From: Doris montereyensis | Lineage: Eukaryota > Mollusca > Gastropoda > Nudibranchia > Dorididae | DNA: 64,000 nucleotides | NCBI GenBank assembly: GCA_037039925.1 | Contig: JAXRKP010000013.1 | Span: 241,816 to 305,815, forward strand | Direction of reading: 5' to 3' | Part shown: positions 51,881-63,429 of the stretch, piece after piece | Layout: every line of letters begins with the position of its first letter | How positions within the stretch are numbered: the stretch's first letter is position 1 | Notes under the pieces: model-generated | The model's database searches: none | Told to the model about the DNA's origin: nothing | The model's input: only the letters and a program-made list of their open reading frames with translations | Position numbers and translations under genes: made by a program

Positions 51881-52004
51881 AGGCTTGCAATAACAACTAA
51901 TGGATAGTCAAACGATTACTTTGTTTTCTTTTAGTTCCAGTGAGTTCTAGGTTTGGTTTATAAACTGGCTTTATCTGATAAAATAGACTATTTGGTTGGG
52001 GAAC

Positions 52005-52140
52005 ATATGTACTAATACTATCAGTTTTAGTGTTAGGCCCTTTACATGTATCAGTACATATGTACTAATACTATCAGTTTTAGTGTTAGGCCCTTTACAT
52101 GTATCGGTACATATGTACTAAAATACTATCAGTATTAGTG
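52005..52140. repeat. 54-bp tandem repeat, about 2.5 units
   Basis: gtactaatactatcagtttt, agtgttaggccctttacatg and tatcagtacatat are repeated directly before LINE copy C. Confidence 0.9.
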
Positions 52141-52147
52141 TAAGTGA

Positions 52148-55100
52148 GACATAAAAGTAATATAACCGGTTTGATCTTTCAAGACGAAAACTTGGAAAAA
52201 GAATGCGGACTGTGATTTTTAGAACATGGAATGTTAGGCCGGGCAGTGGACAGGTAAGCACCCGTACGGGGAGTAGATGATCCCGCCTTCCACGAGTCTC
52301 CTGCTGCCTTGCAGGCAGGTCTTGGACAACCAAAGGCTGAAAGAAAGCAACCTGTTGCCTTGCAGGCCGGTCTTGACTGACCAAAGACTGAGGGAGTTAA
52401 CCCTGACAGAAAATAACAACCTGCTGCCTTGCAGGCTGATCTTGAATGACTAAAGGCTTAAGGGAGTTAACCCTGACAGAAAATAACAAGGCCTGGTAGT
52501 AGGGGCTTCAAGGTGGCAGCCCCACTATCTACCTAGGGTACAGTGGGCTAATCCCCTGCTTATCCAAAACAACCTGACTCAGAGACATAAAAGTAATGTA
52601 ACCGGTTTGATCTTTTGAAGACGAAAACTTGGAAAAGAATACGGACTGTGATTTTTGTGAACATGGAATGTTAGGCCGGGCAGTGGACAGGGTAAGCACC
52701 CGTATCACGGGAGTAGATGATCCCGCTTTCCACGAGTCTCCTGCTGCCTTGCAGGCAGGTCTTGGACGACCAAAGGCAAAGGGAGTTAACCCTGAAAGAA
52801 AGCAACCTGCTGCTTAAGCTGGCCGGTCTTGACTGACCAAAGACTGAGGGAGTTAACCCTGACAGAAAATAACCTGCTGCCTTGCAGGCTGGTCTTGAAT
52901 GACTAAAGGCTTAAGGGAGTTAACCCTGACAGAAAGTAACAAGGCCTGGTAGTACTAGTACTAGTAGGGGGCCTCAAGGTGGCAACCCCACTATCTACCT
53001 AGGGAACAGTGGGCTAATCCCTACTTATCCAAAACAATCTGATTCAGAGACATAAAAGTAATATAACCGGTTTGATCTTGGAAACGAATACGGACTGATT
53101 TTTGGAACATGGAATGTTATTATTTTGTTAGGGCCATAAATGGAAAAGAGTTAGAATTAGTTGAAGAAATGGACAAATTCAAAGTAGATATTTTGGCCAT
53201 TACAGAAACAAAGAAATGAGAAATTAAATTATTAATAGCTTATGGACCAAACGAAGACGCAACTAAAGAAGAAAAAGATATCTTCGAAAACGAAAATAGC
53301 CGCAGAGAATCTTAAATCCAAACAGGAACTAGTGCTTTTAGGAGATTTAAACGCTAGAGTAGGCAACAATGTAGAAACGTCAGGACGAGCAATGATAAAG
53401 AAGGAGAGACAACAACTTCTCCAAATGGAGAGAGACTAATACTACTAATAGATTTTTGCTTAAAGAATAACATAAAAATAGGCCAACACCTTTTATCCTC
53501 ATAAAGATATCCACAAATATACAAGAGTGAATGAAGACAGGTGTGAAAAGTCAAAGATAGACTACATAAATAATAGTTAGCAGCTCCCTTTTTACAGTAC
53601 ATTGGATGCAAGAGTAAACAGAGAAGCAAAAATATTTAGTGATCATCACTTAGTGATTGCCAAAATGAGATTACTGACTGAAGAAAACAAACAGAAAAGG
53701 AAAGAGAAGAAAGCTACTAAACTCAAAATAGAGGAACTAAATAAACCAATAGATCTAGGATAACATCGATCTAGGATAACATTTTAATAACAAGATTTAT
53801 CAGTGAAAGATATGGATCTGAATGATAGCATAACAGAAGAAAAGTGGCAGATGTATAAAGAAACACTCCTTAGTTGTACTGAAGAGGTCTGTGGTAGGAA
53901 ACAAATTAAAGGAGAAAGGAAAAGAATAGCATGGTGGAATGAGAATGTCAAGACTAAGATCAAAGAAAAGAAGGATGCCTGGAAGAAATACTTGCAAACA
54001 AAGAGATCAGAGGATAGGATAGATTACGTGAATAAAAGAACTATCGCCAAAGAGGAAGTTAGAAAGCAAAAACAGGAACAATTGGAAGAGTTTGGACAAA
54101 GACTTCAAGAAAGCTATCAAGGAAATCAAAAGCTGTTCTGGGGGCAATGAAGAGCATGAGAAAGACCAAAACATGCCCAATACGACAAATAAAGAATGCC
54201 AAAGAAGAAATAATGAAAGAGGACGGCAAAAGCATGGAAGCGTGGAGAAAGTGTTTTCAACAATTACATAATCCCTCCATAACATAAGAAACAAGGAGTA
54301 AAGAAATGATTAAAAACCAAGGGAGAGAGGCAGACAAACAACTACATGCAATATGCCAACAAGCATGGAAGTCCAAACAGGTGCCAGACGACTGGAAAAA
54401 GGGAATGGTAGTACATTGTACCAATATACAAAGAAGGGATCAACTATGGAATGCTCAAACTATAGAGGGTATCACTACTTTACTTAGCGTTCCAGGAAAA
54501 GTATATGCCATTGCCAGGATACTGGAAATGAGACTAAGGAAAAGAGTAGAGGATCAGATTGAAGAGCATCATAGTGGATTTAGACCAGGAAAGAAGTTTA
54601 CATTACAAGACCACATGTTTACAATTAGATAAATAATAGAAAAATTCCTTGAGAGTGAGAGAAACATTGACTTGCACCTGTGTTTTATTGATTTAGAATA
54701 GATTAGAAAAGGCATTTGACACTGTGAGGAGGGACGAAATATGGCACTCCTTAAAAGAACACAATGTAGAGCAAAATTTAAAATTTAATAGAAGCCATTA
54801 AAAGTTTTCACAATAAACCAACATGTGCAGTGAGAGTAGCTGGAAACATATCTGCAGAATTTGATGTAGATATAGGAGTAAGACTAAGACAGGCTTGTAT
54901 CCTAAGTCCTCTTTTGTTTATCACATTTATGGATTCAGTCGCAAAGGCATCCTCAAAAATGAAGAAAATAAATGTAGGTGTGTGGAAGCTCAAACCAGTC
55001 AGTCAATGTATCAATGTTTTCATTTGCTGATGATTTAGTTCTGTTTGGAAAATCAGAAATTGACCTTCAGTCGAATATCAACATTATGAACAATGAACTA

Positions 55101-55810
55101 AATTAAAGAGGAATGAGAGTAAATGCAAAGAAAACCAAAAAATTCTAGTAACTAGGGAAGCTAAAACACAAAATCTTAAATTGACCAGGGAGAATTTAGA
55201 ACAAATTCAAAGCTACAATTACCTAGGAGTAGTAGGAGTAATGATTAACTAAGACAGAGGGAAAACTAAGACTAAGACTAAGAAGAAATCAGCCAGAGAA
55301 TCAAAAAGGCAATGACAATATATAACCATCTACTATCTAGGAAAGGCATTTGTAGGTAAGCAAGAATTGTCAACAAAAACCAAAATGGCAATATACAATA
55401 CAATTTATTGTTGTCCTACTCTCCTCTATGGCAGCGAAATTTGGACTTAAGTTTAAGACAGACAGTAGAGAAAATACAGAAGAGTACAGGCAGCTGAAAT
55501 GAAAACTAAGATAGAAACAAATCAATTGAGATGGTTTGGGCAAGTAAACAGAATGAATGACAATAGAATAGCTAAATCAGTATACAGTGCTGAAGCCCAA
55601 GGTGAAAGATCAAAATGTAGACCTCGGAGAAAGTGGGAAGAAATGAAAGAGGTATTGAAGCATAGAATTTTAACTTTTTGGAAGGAAACAGAAAATGTCA
55701 GGATAGGGCATCCTGGAGAAAGATCATCTCGGGCATCTGATTCTGAAACCATACACCGAAAGGTAGAATGGGAACTGATAAAGTTGGAAAGAAAGAAAAA
55801 AATTATTAAA
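52148..55810 (+). mobile_element. LINE family L1a copy C with tandemly duplicated 5' region
   Basis: A segment starting cataaaagtaatataaccgg recurs at 52150, 52586 and 53050, so the 5' region with gccgggcagtggacagg is present twice before the endonuclease. Each 5' copy holds repeated units of about 75 bp (cctgctgccttgcaggcagg, a perfect small hairpin). The endonuclease spans about 53085-53690 ([13 protein letters not shown]). The reverse transcriptase spans 54306-55200 with QDHMFTIR, RQACILSPLLFITFMDS and an intact FADDLVLFG box. The C-terminal RPRRKWEEMKEVLKH lies near 55620. The coding frame is broken by indels and by short duplications such as aagactaagactaagactaa. Confidence 0.92.
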
Positions 55811-56410
55811 GACCATTGGCATTGACCTTTATTTTAATGAAATGTCTTGAGAGAATTGTGTTAAAAACAATTCTAAGTACAAATGGACCTACTCTCGACC
55901 TACACCAATTTGCCTATAAATCTAAACGTGGTTTGGGAAAAAGTGTAACTCTCTGGATCTTAGATTTTCTGACCAACAGACCTCAATTTGTTAGATTAAA
56001 ATCAGAGAATGATATTTTTGACTCGTCAGTAATTGTAACATACACTGGAGCACCCCGAACTGTCTTTACAGCTATACTCTTTTCTATCTACACTAATGAT
56101 TGTAAAACTGCTTTTGAAAACATCTCAATACCATGTAATAAAATATGCAGATGATACGTCTGAGACAAGCTCTTGTCCTGTTTTATCAGATCAGAAGTAG
56201 ACCTAATCAATTAATTATAATTATAAAGAAACCAAAAAAGTTTGTACAATGGTGTGTTAAGAATTATTTACAACTGAATGTTAAGAAAACAAAAGAATTG
56301 TTTTGTGATTTTAGGAAGACAAATAACACCCATGATAATATTTTCATAAAAGTTAAAAGATGAAACAGTTGAGAGAGTTGTTGAATATAAATATATTGGC
56401 ATAATTTTTT
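55811..56410 (+). mobile_element. second LINE type (CR1/Jockey-like RT) fragment, internally deleted
   Basis: It encodes ALTFILMKCLERIVLKTILS, LHQFAYKSKRGL, then GKSVTLWILDFLTNRPQFVR, TGAPRTVFTAILFSIYTNDC, and FVQWCVKNYLQLNVKKTKEL plus FCDFRKTN. This is the reverse transcriptase of a different LINE clade from its neighbour. The jump from QFAYKSKRG to WILDFLTNRP removes several dozen residues that the family has there. The YADD region is split by a frameshift (KICR / YAD near 56140). It is joined to LINE copy C without a gap. Confidence 0.85.
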
Positions 56411-56419
56411 TTACGAGAA

Positions 56420-56750
56420 GCTAGAATGGTAAAAACAATCAAATAAATTTTCAAAGAACGTTGACAAATGAAATAAATGATGCAACAGTAGAATTGAATA
56501 CATTGTAGTTATTTTGATCTGTTTATTAGCTTCATAACATAAATAAATAGTGCTGCGAATGCGAAACAATATATACATAAAAAAAAATTAAAAAATTTAA
56601 ATTTGTATGTTGGTATGTTTTCTTCCATTCAGCATCAATAAAAATATTGTGAAGAGTTTCTATTCTTTCACTCTCATCTTATGTAAATAATTATTAAGTA
56701 ATTAAAAACGAAATATTGTTAGTATTATTTTTATATTTTTGTTTCATTGT
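56420..56750. other. unassigned A+T-rich sequence
   Basis: I see no coding or repeat-family match. Confidence 0.4.
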
Positions 56751-56754
56751 AATT

Positions 56755-56875
56755 TACGCTGTCCGCCATATCATATATTTGGTCATTTCAGAGTGAATTA
56801 AAGAGAAAAACAGCAAGTTCAACAACAGGTGAAAGAATGTATTGAAAGGAGAGAAATAGGTCCTAGCTGTAGTAA
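56755..56875 (+). repeat. SINE-like family S1 copy
   Basis: gtcatttcagagtgaattaa, agagaaaaacagcaag and gagagaaataggtcctagct match S1, diverged at the 5' end. Confidence 0.6.
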
Positions 56876-56879
56876 TTGT

Positions 56880-57940
56880 TTCACTGATGATTGGGTCCAA
56901 GGATAAAAGATACACATGTATAGACGGTAAAAAGTCGCGAACCAGTAAGTCCAATTTTGAATCTTTTGAGAAAATCATAGAAAAAAATGCTGTGCTTTTT
57001 AATCTATTTTCACGGACAGACATGAACATGGTGTGCAAGCAACAAGTAGTACCAGTAGTAGACCCAATTACTACACGGATTGCTCACATGATTATAATAT
57101 TATACGGTTTCATTGGTTCTTGTGCCACAGAATCCTAACTAGACGAAGCATAGGGGGCTTCCTATTTCCTAATATTAAAAGAGAAAAAGTAAAGTGTTAG
57201 TGTTACTTTTTTAGACTTACACGGTTTGTGACTTTCACCGCAATAATATATAATGTTAACTTAAATCTAGGGTAGAAAAAGTTTCTATTCACATTAAACA
57301 ATGTATCTCTAAATCTTATATTATAATATTAGGTGTGTGTACAAACAATTGTCACATATATGTTTCCAAAACAAGCAGCTTTGGGTTTTATTAGAAAAAA
57401 GTTTGGCATGAAAGGAAACAATAATACATGTAACTTAGATTTATGTTATTAAATCAAACTCATAGTCATAGCTGTCTCATCTAAATAAAGAATACCGATT
57501 TTAGTAACACAAAGCTTCATCCATAAGCAGCTCTTCCAAAGGCAAAACTCAGTGAATGAATCAGTCACATACTTTGCACTACACTTTTCATACTGACATA
57601 CCATGCATATTTGGAACTCTGTCACTAAGTGGAATGTTTTTAAATTTATGGAATAATTAAAGCAACAACGAAAATATCATAGAATAATATAATATAATGA
57701 TATCATATTAGTAATTACGGAAATATCAAGATAAAACCAAACATCCAAATGAACAGAAGCACTCGGTATAGAAATTGATCTGCTCAAAACTCTGCATACG
57801 TAAAGGCTGTCTTTTCTTTTTCTTACATTACGGTACAGCATTATTCTTTTGTTTATTAAGGATCAATCAATCTCGGGAACCTTTGCACTGACAACACACA
57901 GGCAACATAGTCATGACTATTTGTTTAATTGACATACCGG
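56880..57940. other. unassigned intergenic sequence
   Basis: A plus-strand open frame at 56887-57138 (MIGSKDKRYTCIDGKKSRTS) has no family I recognise and no start or splice context to support it. The rest is A+T-rich with no feature seen. Confidence 0.35.
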
Positions 57941-57944
57941 TACA

Positions 57945-58075
57945 TGTATCTACCCTTTCCACCATAATATACGGTGAACTCAAAAGGAAATAGCTAGATG
58001 AAAAGAATTAACCTAGAGTGAAAGGAAACAAGAGGGACCTACCAGTACCACTACCAGCAACCCCCACCAACCGCC
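57945..58075 (+). repeat. SINE-like family S1 copy
   Basis: accctttccaccataatata, cggtgaactcaaaaggaaat, agctagatgaaaagaatt and gagggacctaccagtacca match S1. Confidence 0.7.
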
Positions 58076-58434
58076 CACACATGGTCATGACAAATTTAAG
58101 TAAAAGTAAAAGCAATTTAAATAGCATGATGTGAGTCATTGTGAGCAGCCATGTTGTACATAACTACATACATCCATACATGTACATTAATGTAATTAAT
58201 ATATTTAAAATACAAAAAACTGATATTGATAATTACTGATAAAAATCCTCATGACTCATGCAGAACCAGCTTGAATACTACAACTAACAGTGGAACAGTC
58301 ACAGGTTATTTTGCGTCTGGAGCTAAACGTTGGAAATATCGACGACAGCTGGCACTTCCACACGTATAAATCTGTAGAAAAAAAGACAGAAAATGAAACT
58401 TTTCTTTCAATTCATTGAAATTCACCTAGTACAG

Positions 58435-58560
58435 CATAATCATATACGCAGTGATCTCAAAGTGAATTCAAAGGAAACGGCTAGATGAAAGACATATATA
58501 TGAAAGCGTGAAAGGAAATAAGTAGGACCTACCAGTGGCTTCCGTCAACCGCCAACAAGG
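58435..58560 (+). repeat. SINE-like family S1 copy
   Basis: gcagtgatctcaaagtgaat, tcaaaggaaacggctagatg and agtaggacctaccagtggct match S1. It lies about 490 bp from the preceding copy in the same orientation. Confidence 0.75.
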
Positions 58561-58669
58561 TGAAACAGTGATGAATTTAATAATAATAATAATAAATCCT
58601 TGATTTAATTAGCGCCTGGCTATCCACTATGTATAAAAGTGCTCAGCGGCGCTTTACATTAATTTAGAG

Positions 58670-58930
58670 ACGGTAAAAGTTCCTTCAAGGCCCTTGTTTT
58701 CAGGTTTCTATAGCATGAAGGGGAACAGGTGTTACTGTTAATAATAATAATCACCTCCTTGACAGAACGCTAGTCTGACGTAGATTTTTACTCCCAAGCT
58801 AGTGCTTGTACCCATTTACACCTGGGTAGAGAGGGAAAATGCGTGATAAGTCAGATAAGCAATGCAAGTCCAAGTCCGCAAAAATTGACCTGGTTAGCCA
58901 GGGAACTTTCCGTTTAAAGAGGTAAAATAT
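58670..58930 (+). repeat. SINE-like family S2 copy
   Basis: agttccttcaaggcccttgt, tctatagcatgaaggggaac, aatcacctccttgacagaac and tttacacctgggtagagagg give the fullest S2 copy in the window. An AAT microsatellite-like patch sits inside it. Confidence 0.7.
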
Positions 58931-59027
58931 TAATAAATGTACAGAAAAAAGTATGTTCCCTGAGACTGACATTTCTTCCCGATTGACCGGGTTTCTGATT
59001 CCCCGATTAGAGACATTCCACTGTACT
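58930..59027 (-). mobile_element. possible DNA-transposon terminus
   Basis: On the minus strand it reads tacagtggaatgtctctaat, cggggaatcagaaacccggt, like a pogo/Tigger end. It is a single end only. Confidence 0.4.
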
Positions 59028-59399
59028 ACTAATACTGTGTGACAACAAGACTAAAAACATTCTTGACGTATGATCAAATTATAGAGAAAAGAAGAAAACA
59101 AAAACAATAATAATAATATAACAATAAAACCAGAAGTGACGTTTGATTATTAAAAAATGTCATTATTTCCCGTCTTTGAGTAGAATTTTCATTCACCTAG
59201 GCTGCCATTTTGAAAAGGTTTTATAATTAAAAAGAGCTGTACCGTTGTCGCCTATCTACCCATCACCTCAGTATCGAATAGGCCTACCAACCCTATCTAA
59301 TAATTGTATCAGTACTTAGAATCGCCCAGGATGTGACATGCTTGTGTTATAATTGACTTGACTTGGCTTAGCCTCGTGGTGCTTAGCCAGCACATAAGG

Positions 59400-60065
59400 T
59401 CAACACAGTGGATCACCATTGAACATGATCAGGTGCCAATTTTGTCATCTGCCCCCGTCCATCCCTGGGTCTTCATCTCTTTTTCGATGCTTCTCCTCCA
59501 GGATTCCAGCGGGTGACCTCTCTTCCTTGTTCCCTGAGGGCGAGGGGTCCATCTGAGTCTGAGCTATTTTAGGGATGGCATCAGCATTCATCCTAAGGAT
59601 GTGACCAGTCCACTTCCATCTTCTCCTCCTCACAATCTGGGATATTGACTCCAACTCCAGTGATGTTTTCTCTTGAACTTGAAGGTCGTTGTTTGATATC
59701 TTGTTTGGCCAAAATGTTTTGAGGATCTTTCTGAGATATTTTTTGGAAGGTGTGAAGCTTTCTGCAGATAGATGTTATTGTTATTTTTGTTGTTTTCAGA
59801 TTCAACACCATAAAGAAGGACAGCTAGAATATTAGATTTGTAGAATCTGAGTTTTTGTTTTAATTGAGATTTTTCTTGAATTCCACGTATTTTTCAGTGA
59901 TCCAAATACTTTTCTTGCTTTTGCAAACCTTTCTTTGATCTCATCTTCAGCATATAAATAAAAAAACAATTGGCTTACCACAACATGTTCTCCTGTAATT
60001 GATGAATCTCTGTACTTCTTGCACTTTGGCAAATCCTTGATCGACAGGAGTCATATTTAGTATAA
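59400..60065 (-). mobile_element. LINE 3' fragment, third type
   Basis: Minus-strand frames encode EIKERFAKARKVFGSLKNTW plus NSRKISIKTKTQIL, then further on RRRRWKWTGHILRMNADAIP and KIAQTQMDPSPSGNKEERSP. This order (LSKAR.VFRSL...W.S..I...TK...Y, then RRRRW.WIGH.LR) is the C-terminal end of another non-LTR reverse transcriptase ORF. The middle is deleted. Confidence 0.8.
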
Positions 60066-60152
60066 GCTTGCCATCTTTGTAGGAACAGAACACCTGAATT
60101 ATGTATATTTCATATATTATATACATTTATTACATGAAAGACAAAAATTCAC

Positions 60153-60162
60153 GGGGGGGGGG
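60153..60162 (+). repeat. poly-G tract
   Basis: This is a run of 10 G in otherwise A+T-rich sequence, just right of the LINE fragment. Confidence 0.85.
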
Positions 60163-60717
60163 CATTTGAATTAAATCTTACATTCAGGGAGGGAAAGTTG
60201 AGAACAAAAATAACAAGGATCATAACTGTCATAAAATACAATTTAGTCTCCAAATTGCACGATTTTTTTAATGTCACCGAATTTTTACAACGCTAATTAC
60301 CCCTTTAAAATTAAAAAATGCAACAATGGCTGGCTTGACTTACCAAATACAACATGTTTTTGAAGGTACGTCTTTCAATTGGTTGCATTTAAAGAGTCAA
60401 TTCATGTGAAAAAATAAACTCAATATAACGTCTTTTTTGCCTTGTCCAAGTAACAAATCTGCCACGCACGTGTGTGTGATCTAGATCTGTGTTAACTATG
60501 TACACACATGCAATGACAATGCTAGTCTTGACTGTCTCGACTTTTGTCACCCTACCTATACCCCCACAACTCAGCCATCGCCGATGGTCTGCCAGACAGA
60601 CACTCTGATCGATTCTCTCTTTGATCACTGTGAGTGTGAGAAAATACGAAAGGTCTTGTGTCACTTTTATGACATGTGTGTCAACAAATAAAAAAAGCAA
60701 TCCCCTTATTTGCCAAA

Positions 60718-61289
60718 TGTCTTAGTTAATCATTAAATGTTTAGATTTTTAGGAGAAGTATATATAATATATATATACTACAAACACAATATTGATGTGA
60801 TAATTGAAGGGGTCATTTCAATAGTGTTTAAAATCAAATTTACAGCTAAAGCATTTTGTATTATAATCATCTTACCCCCTTCTCAAATGCAGATGTTCAC
60901 CCTCTTTTCTCCATACCCAAAATAAATAGTAGAAACAGTCGACTTATATCGTTGTATTTAAAAGCCACCGCACTGAGAGATATTCTAATCTTTTCTTCCA
61001 GCGCCATCTGAAAGTTTGACCATACCTTACTTTGAAAGCACAATGGTGTTTTCCTCACAATGTTTAGAAAAATATAAATTGATGGATGGTGAATGAATGA
61101 TTTTTGATAAGTTAATGAATGTGTATGAAGCTAAACTGATTTGTCTATAATTATTCTATCTTTTTTAATTTTAATTTTGTTTTTATGTAGGCTATAGTTT
61201 CACCGCACTATTTATTTACTTAATTTACCCACCTTTGAATTTTTGTATACTTCTCCTAAAATCTAAACATTTAATGACTAATAAGTTAA
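60718..61289. mobile_element. TIR-flanked element, about 570 bp
   Basis: The left end cttagttaatcattaaatgt, ttagatttttaggagaagta pairs with the reverse complement of the right end, cttattagtcattaaatgtt, tagattttaggagaagtata (about 42 bases, few mismatches). The interior is A+T-rich with no transposase frame, so it looks like a MITE or a deleted DNA transposon. Confidence 0.75.
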
Positions 61290-61566
61290 ATTTGTTTTTA
61301 ATTTGAATGCATTGATGTATTCTTCTATTTTATAGCAATTGCGATAACACAACAAGTATAATTTCCTTTTTTTAAAGGATCAATAAAGATGATTGAAATT
61401 GTCATATAATAATATATAAGATGATTGTAACTTACAATGTAAAGATAAATGCTATTTCAGTCTGATATTATTAACAATATCGAACAAATTTTGATCTGCA
61501 GATATAATTACTACTGTTTCTGGTTAAGATTTGTATTTAAGAATAAAACCATGTCAATATTTCCTG

Positions 61567-63420
61567 GGCTTCAGCCTAGCTTTTCTCTCTGACAAATTTT
61601 CGCCTCCTTGGACAACAGTCTATCAGGCGACAAGGCCGCAACAGGCACCCCATGTACTTCAAGGCTAGCTGACTCAAATTCGGGTAGAGTTCCTGATGTT
61701 GCCGCCAGTAAGGCGGGCACTCCTTTCGGGAAATGGGGTGCGAATCGAGCTAGCAGCGAACTTCGCGAGGCACAGGCAGATGGTGCCGCTGTCGCTTTGG
61801 ATTCCTGAACAGTTTCAGTTTCACTCGCTGTGTCTAGGTAAGTCCATAAGCATCCTCCTCACTCATCAAACACATTAGCAGTAGATGCATTCCAGCCTTT
61901 GTCAATATCATCGTTTTGGTTGATCCTCATGATAGCAGAGACATCGGAGAGATGATACTTTCTGTCGTTCTTTCTACCAACTCTTTGTTAGTAAAGAAGA
62001 ACTTCTTATATCGAGGATCAAGGACAGTTGCGTACTAGCCACTCGCTCTCCCACATCTGCTGTGATCGCCTGGATAGTCCTGTTTTGAGAGAAGTCATAA
62101 GGGTTCCATGGGATCCTGGATTATGTCATCATTTTTAAAGCCTTCAATCAAAATTATCGCCATGCCCATATTAGTATTCCTGTCAACCGACAGAAGTCTT
62201 GGCTACAATTTCAAAGGGTTTTAGTGACGATATTGTTGTCCTCATCATGTCTGTATCACAAGGCGACAAACACATTTCCGGCATCTCTAAAATATTAAAT
62301 ACCGCATTTGAAGCCTCTGCCTGTTCCAACATTCTTTCCAACATGTAAGAAACACTGTTCCACCGCGTGTTCACCCCTCGAATCAGTTTATGTTCAGGAA
62401 TATCCATCGATTTTTGCATGTCCGACAGTCTCTCCGTCGCTTCCAGGCTATGATGATAAAACCCAACGATGTCTTGAGCCCTTCCTATAAGCGTCGTCAT
62501 TTCTAAGTCTTCCAGTAATTGCATCAGTGACAACGAGGTGTAGGAGGTTTGCCAAGCAGGATGATGCCCCATGGAAGGCTTTGATTAACCAGAAGCACGT
62601 TGGTGGCACTGTCCGTTACCATCATCGTGATACTATCCATAAGATTCCACCGGCATGACCGTTCAATCTCGTTAGCCACCCTGTCACCCGAATAGCCTGA
62701 ATACAACCTGATGTTGACAGATTGACTGACTCAGCCTTCCAATCTTTTGGAGAAATGTAGTGCGCCGCAAGAGTGAAATAGTCTGCCTGTTTGCCGTTGG
62801 ACCACAGATCAGTTGATATCGCAATGTTGTTGAACCTTCTAACACGTTTCTTGATCGAATTTGCATTTGAGTTGTAAAGGTGTGGTAATAACTCAGTGTC
62901 AGCTAACTGTTTAGGACTTGGAAGAGTGTAGCGTGGGTCAGCAGCTCGCATTAAACTGACGAAACCATCATTTTAAATGACGAAACTGGGTGCAAATCCA
63001 AAGCAACCATCTCTGCTATCTTTTCATCTAGCATTGCTTTTCTCTCTCCGTGGTCACTGAGGACAATTGTTTTTGTGTCCTGTCGTGTGACTTTTCCAGA
63101 GGCAGGCTGAAACTAAGAAGTTGGAGTTGGAATCAGCTGTTTGACGACACGTGGTGGGGCTCCTCCGTCTTCATGGTGAAATTAGTAAAAAATGTCTGTT
63201 CGGTCTTACTATTACTAGGATGGGTCTCTGCAATGGCATTTGCTTCAGCACGATGTCTTGCTCTCAGATGTGAGGTTTGATGTATGGCCTGTGTGTCTCA
63301 AAACTTTTGGCATAAAAGACATTGCGCCTCCTCTTTTCTCTATCTTCCTTGAAATATTTCCATAAGCGGTGACTTTTTCAATGTCCGTTTACTCACACTG
63401 TGTTCCATGATAAATTCAAA
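61567..63420 (-). pseudogene. hAT-superfamily (ZBED-like) transposase remnant
   Basis: hAT transposases cut and paste DNA using an N-terminal BED zinc finger, an RNase H-like catalytic core and a C-terminal dimerisation region. Minus-strand pieces follow that order. They are a CLLC ... HLRARH zinc-finger-like stretch near 63240-63330, DPRYTLPSPKQLADTELL and NNIAISTDLWSNGKQADYFT (62700-62930), VANEIERSC and MMVTDSATNV (62590-62670), LIRGVNTRWNSVSYMLERML (62320-62390), and a C-terminal FESASLEVHG-type/SPDRLLSKEAKICQREKLG end (61580-61680). Several stops and frameshifts separate them. The terminal inverted repeats were not identified. Confidence 0.85.
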
Positions 63421-63429
63421 ATAAAATAT

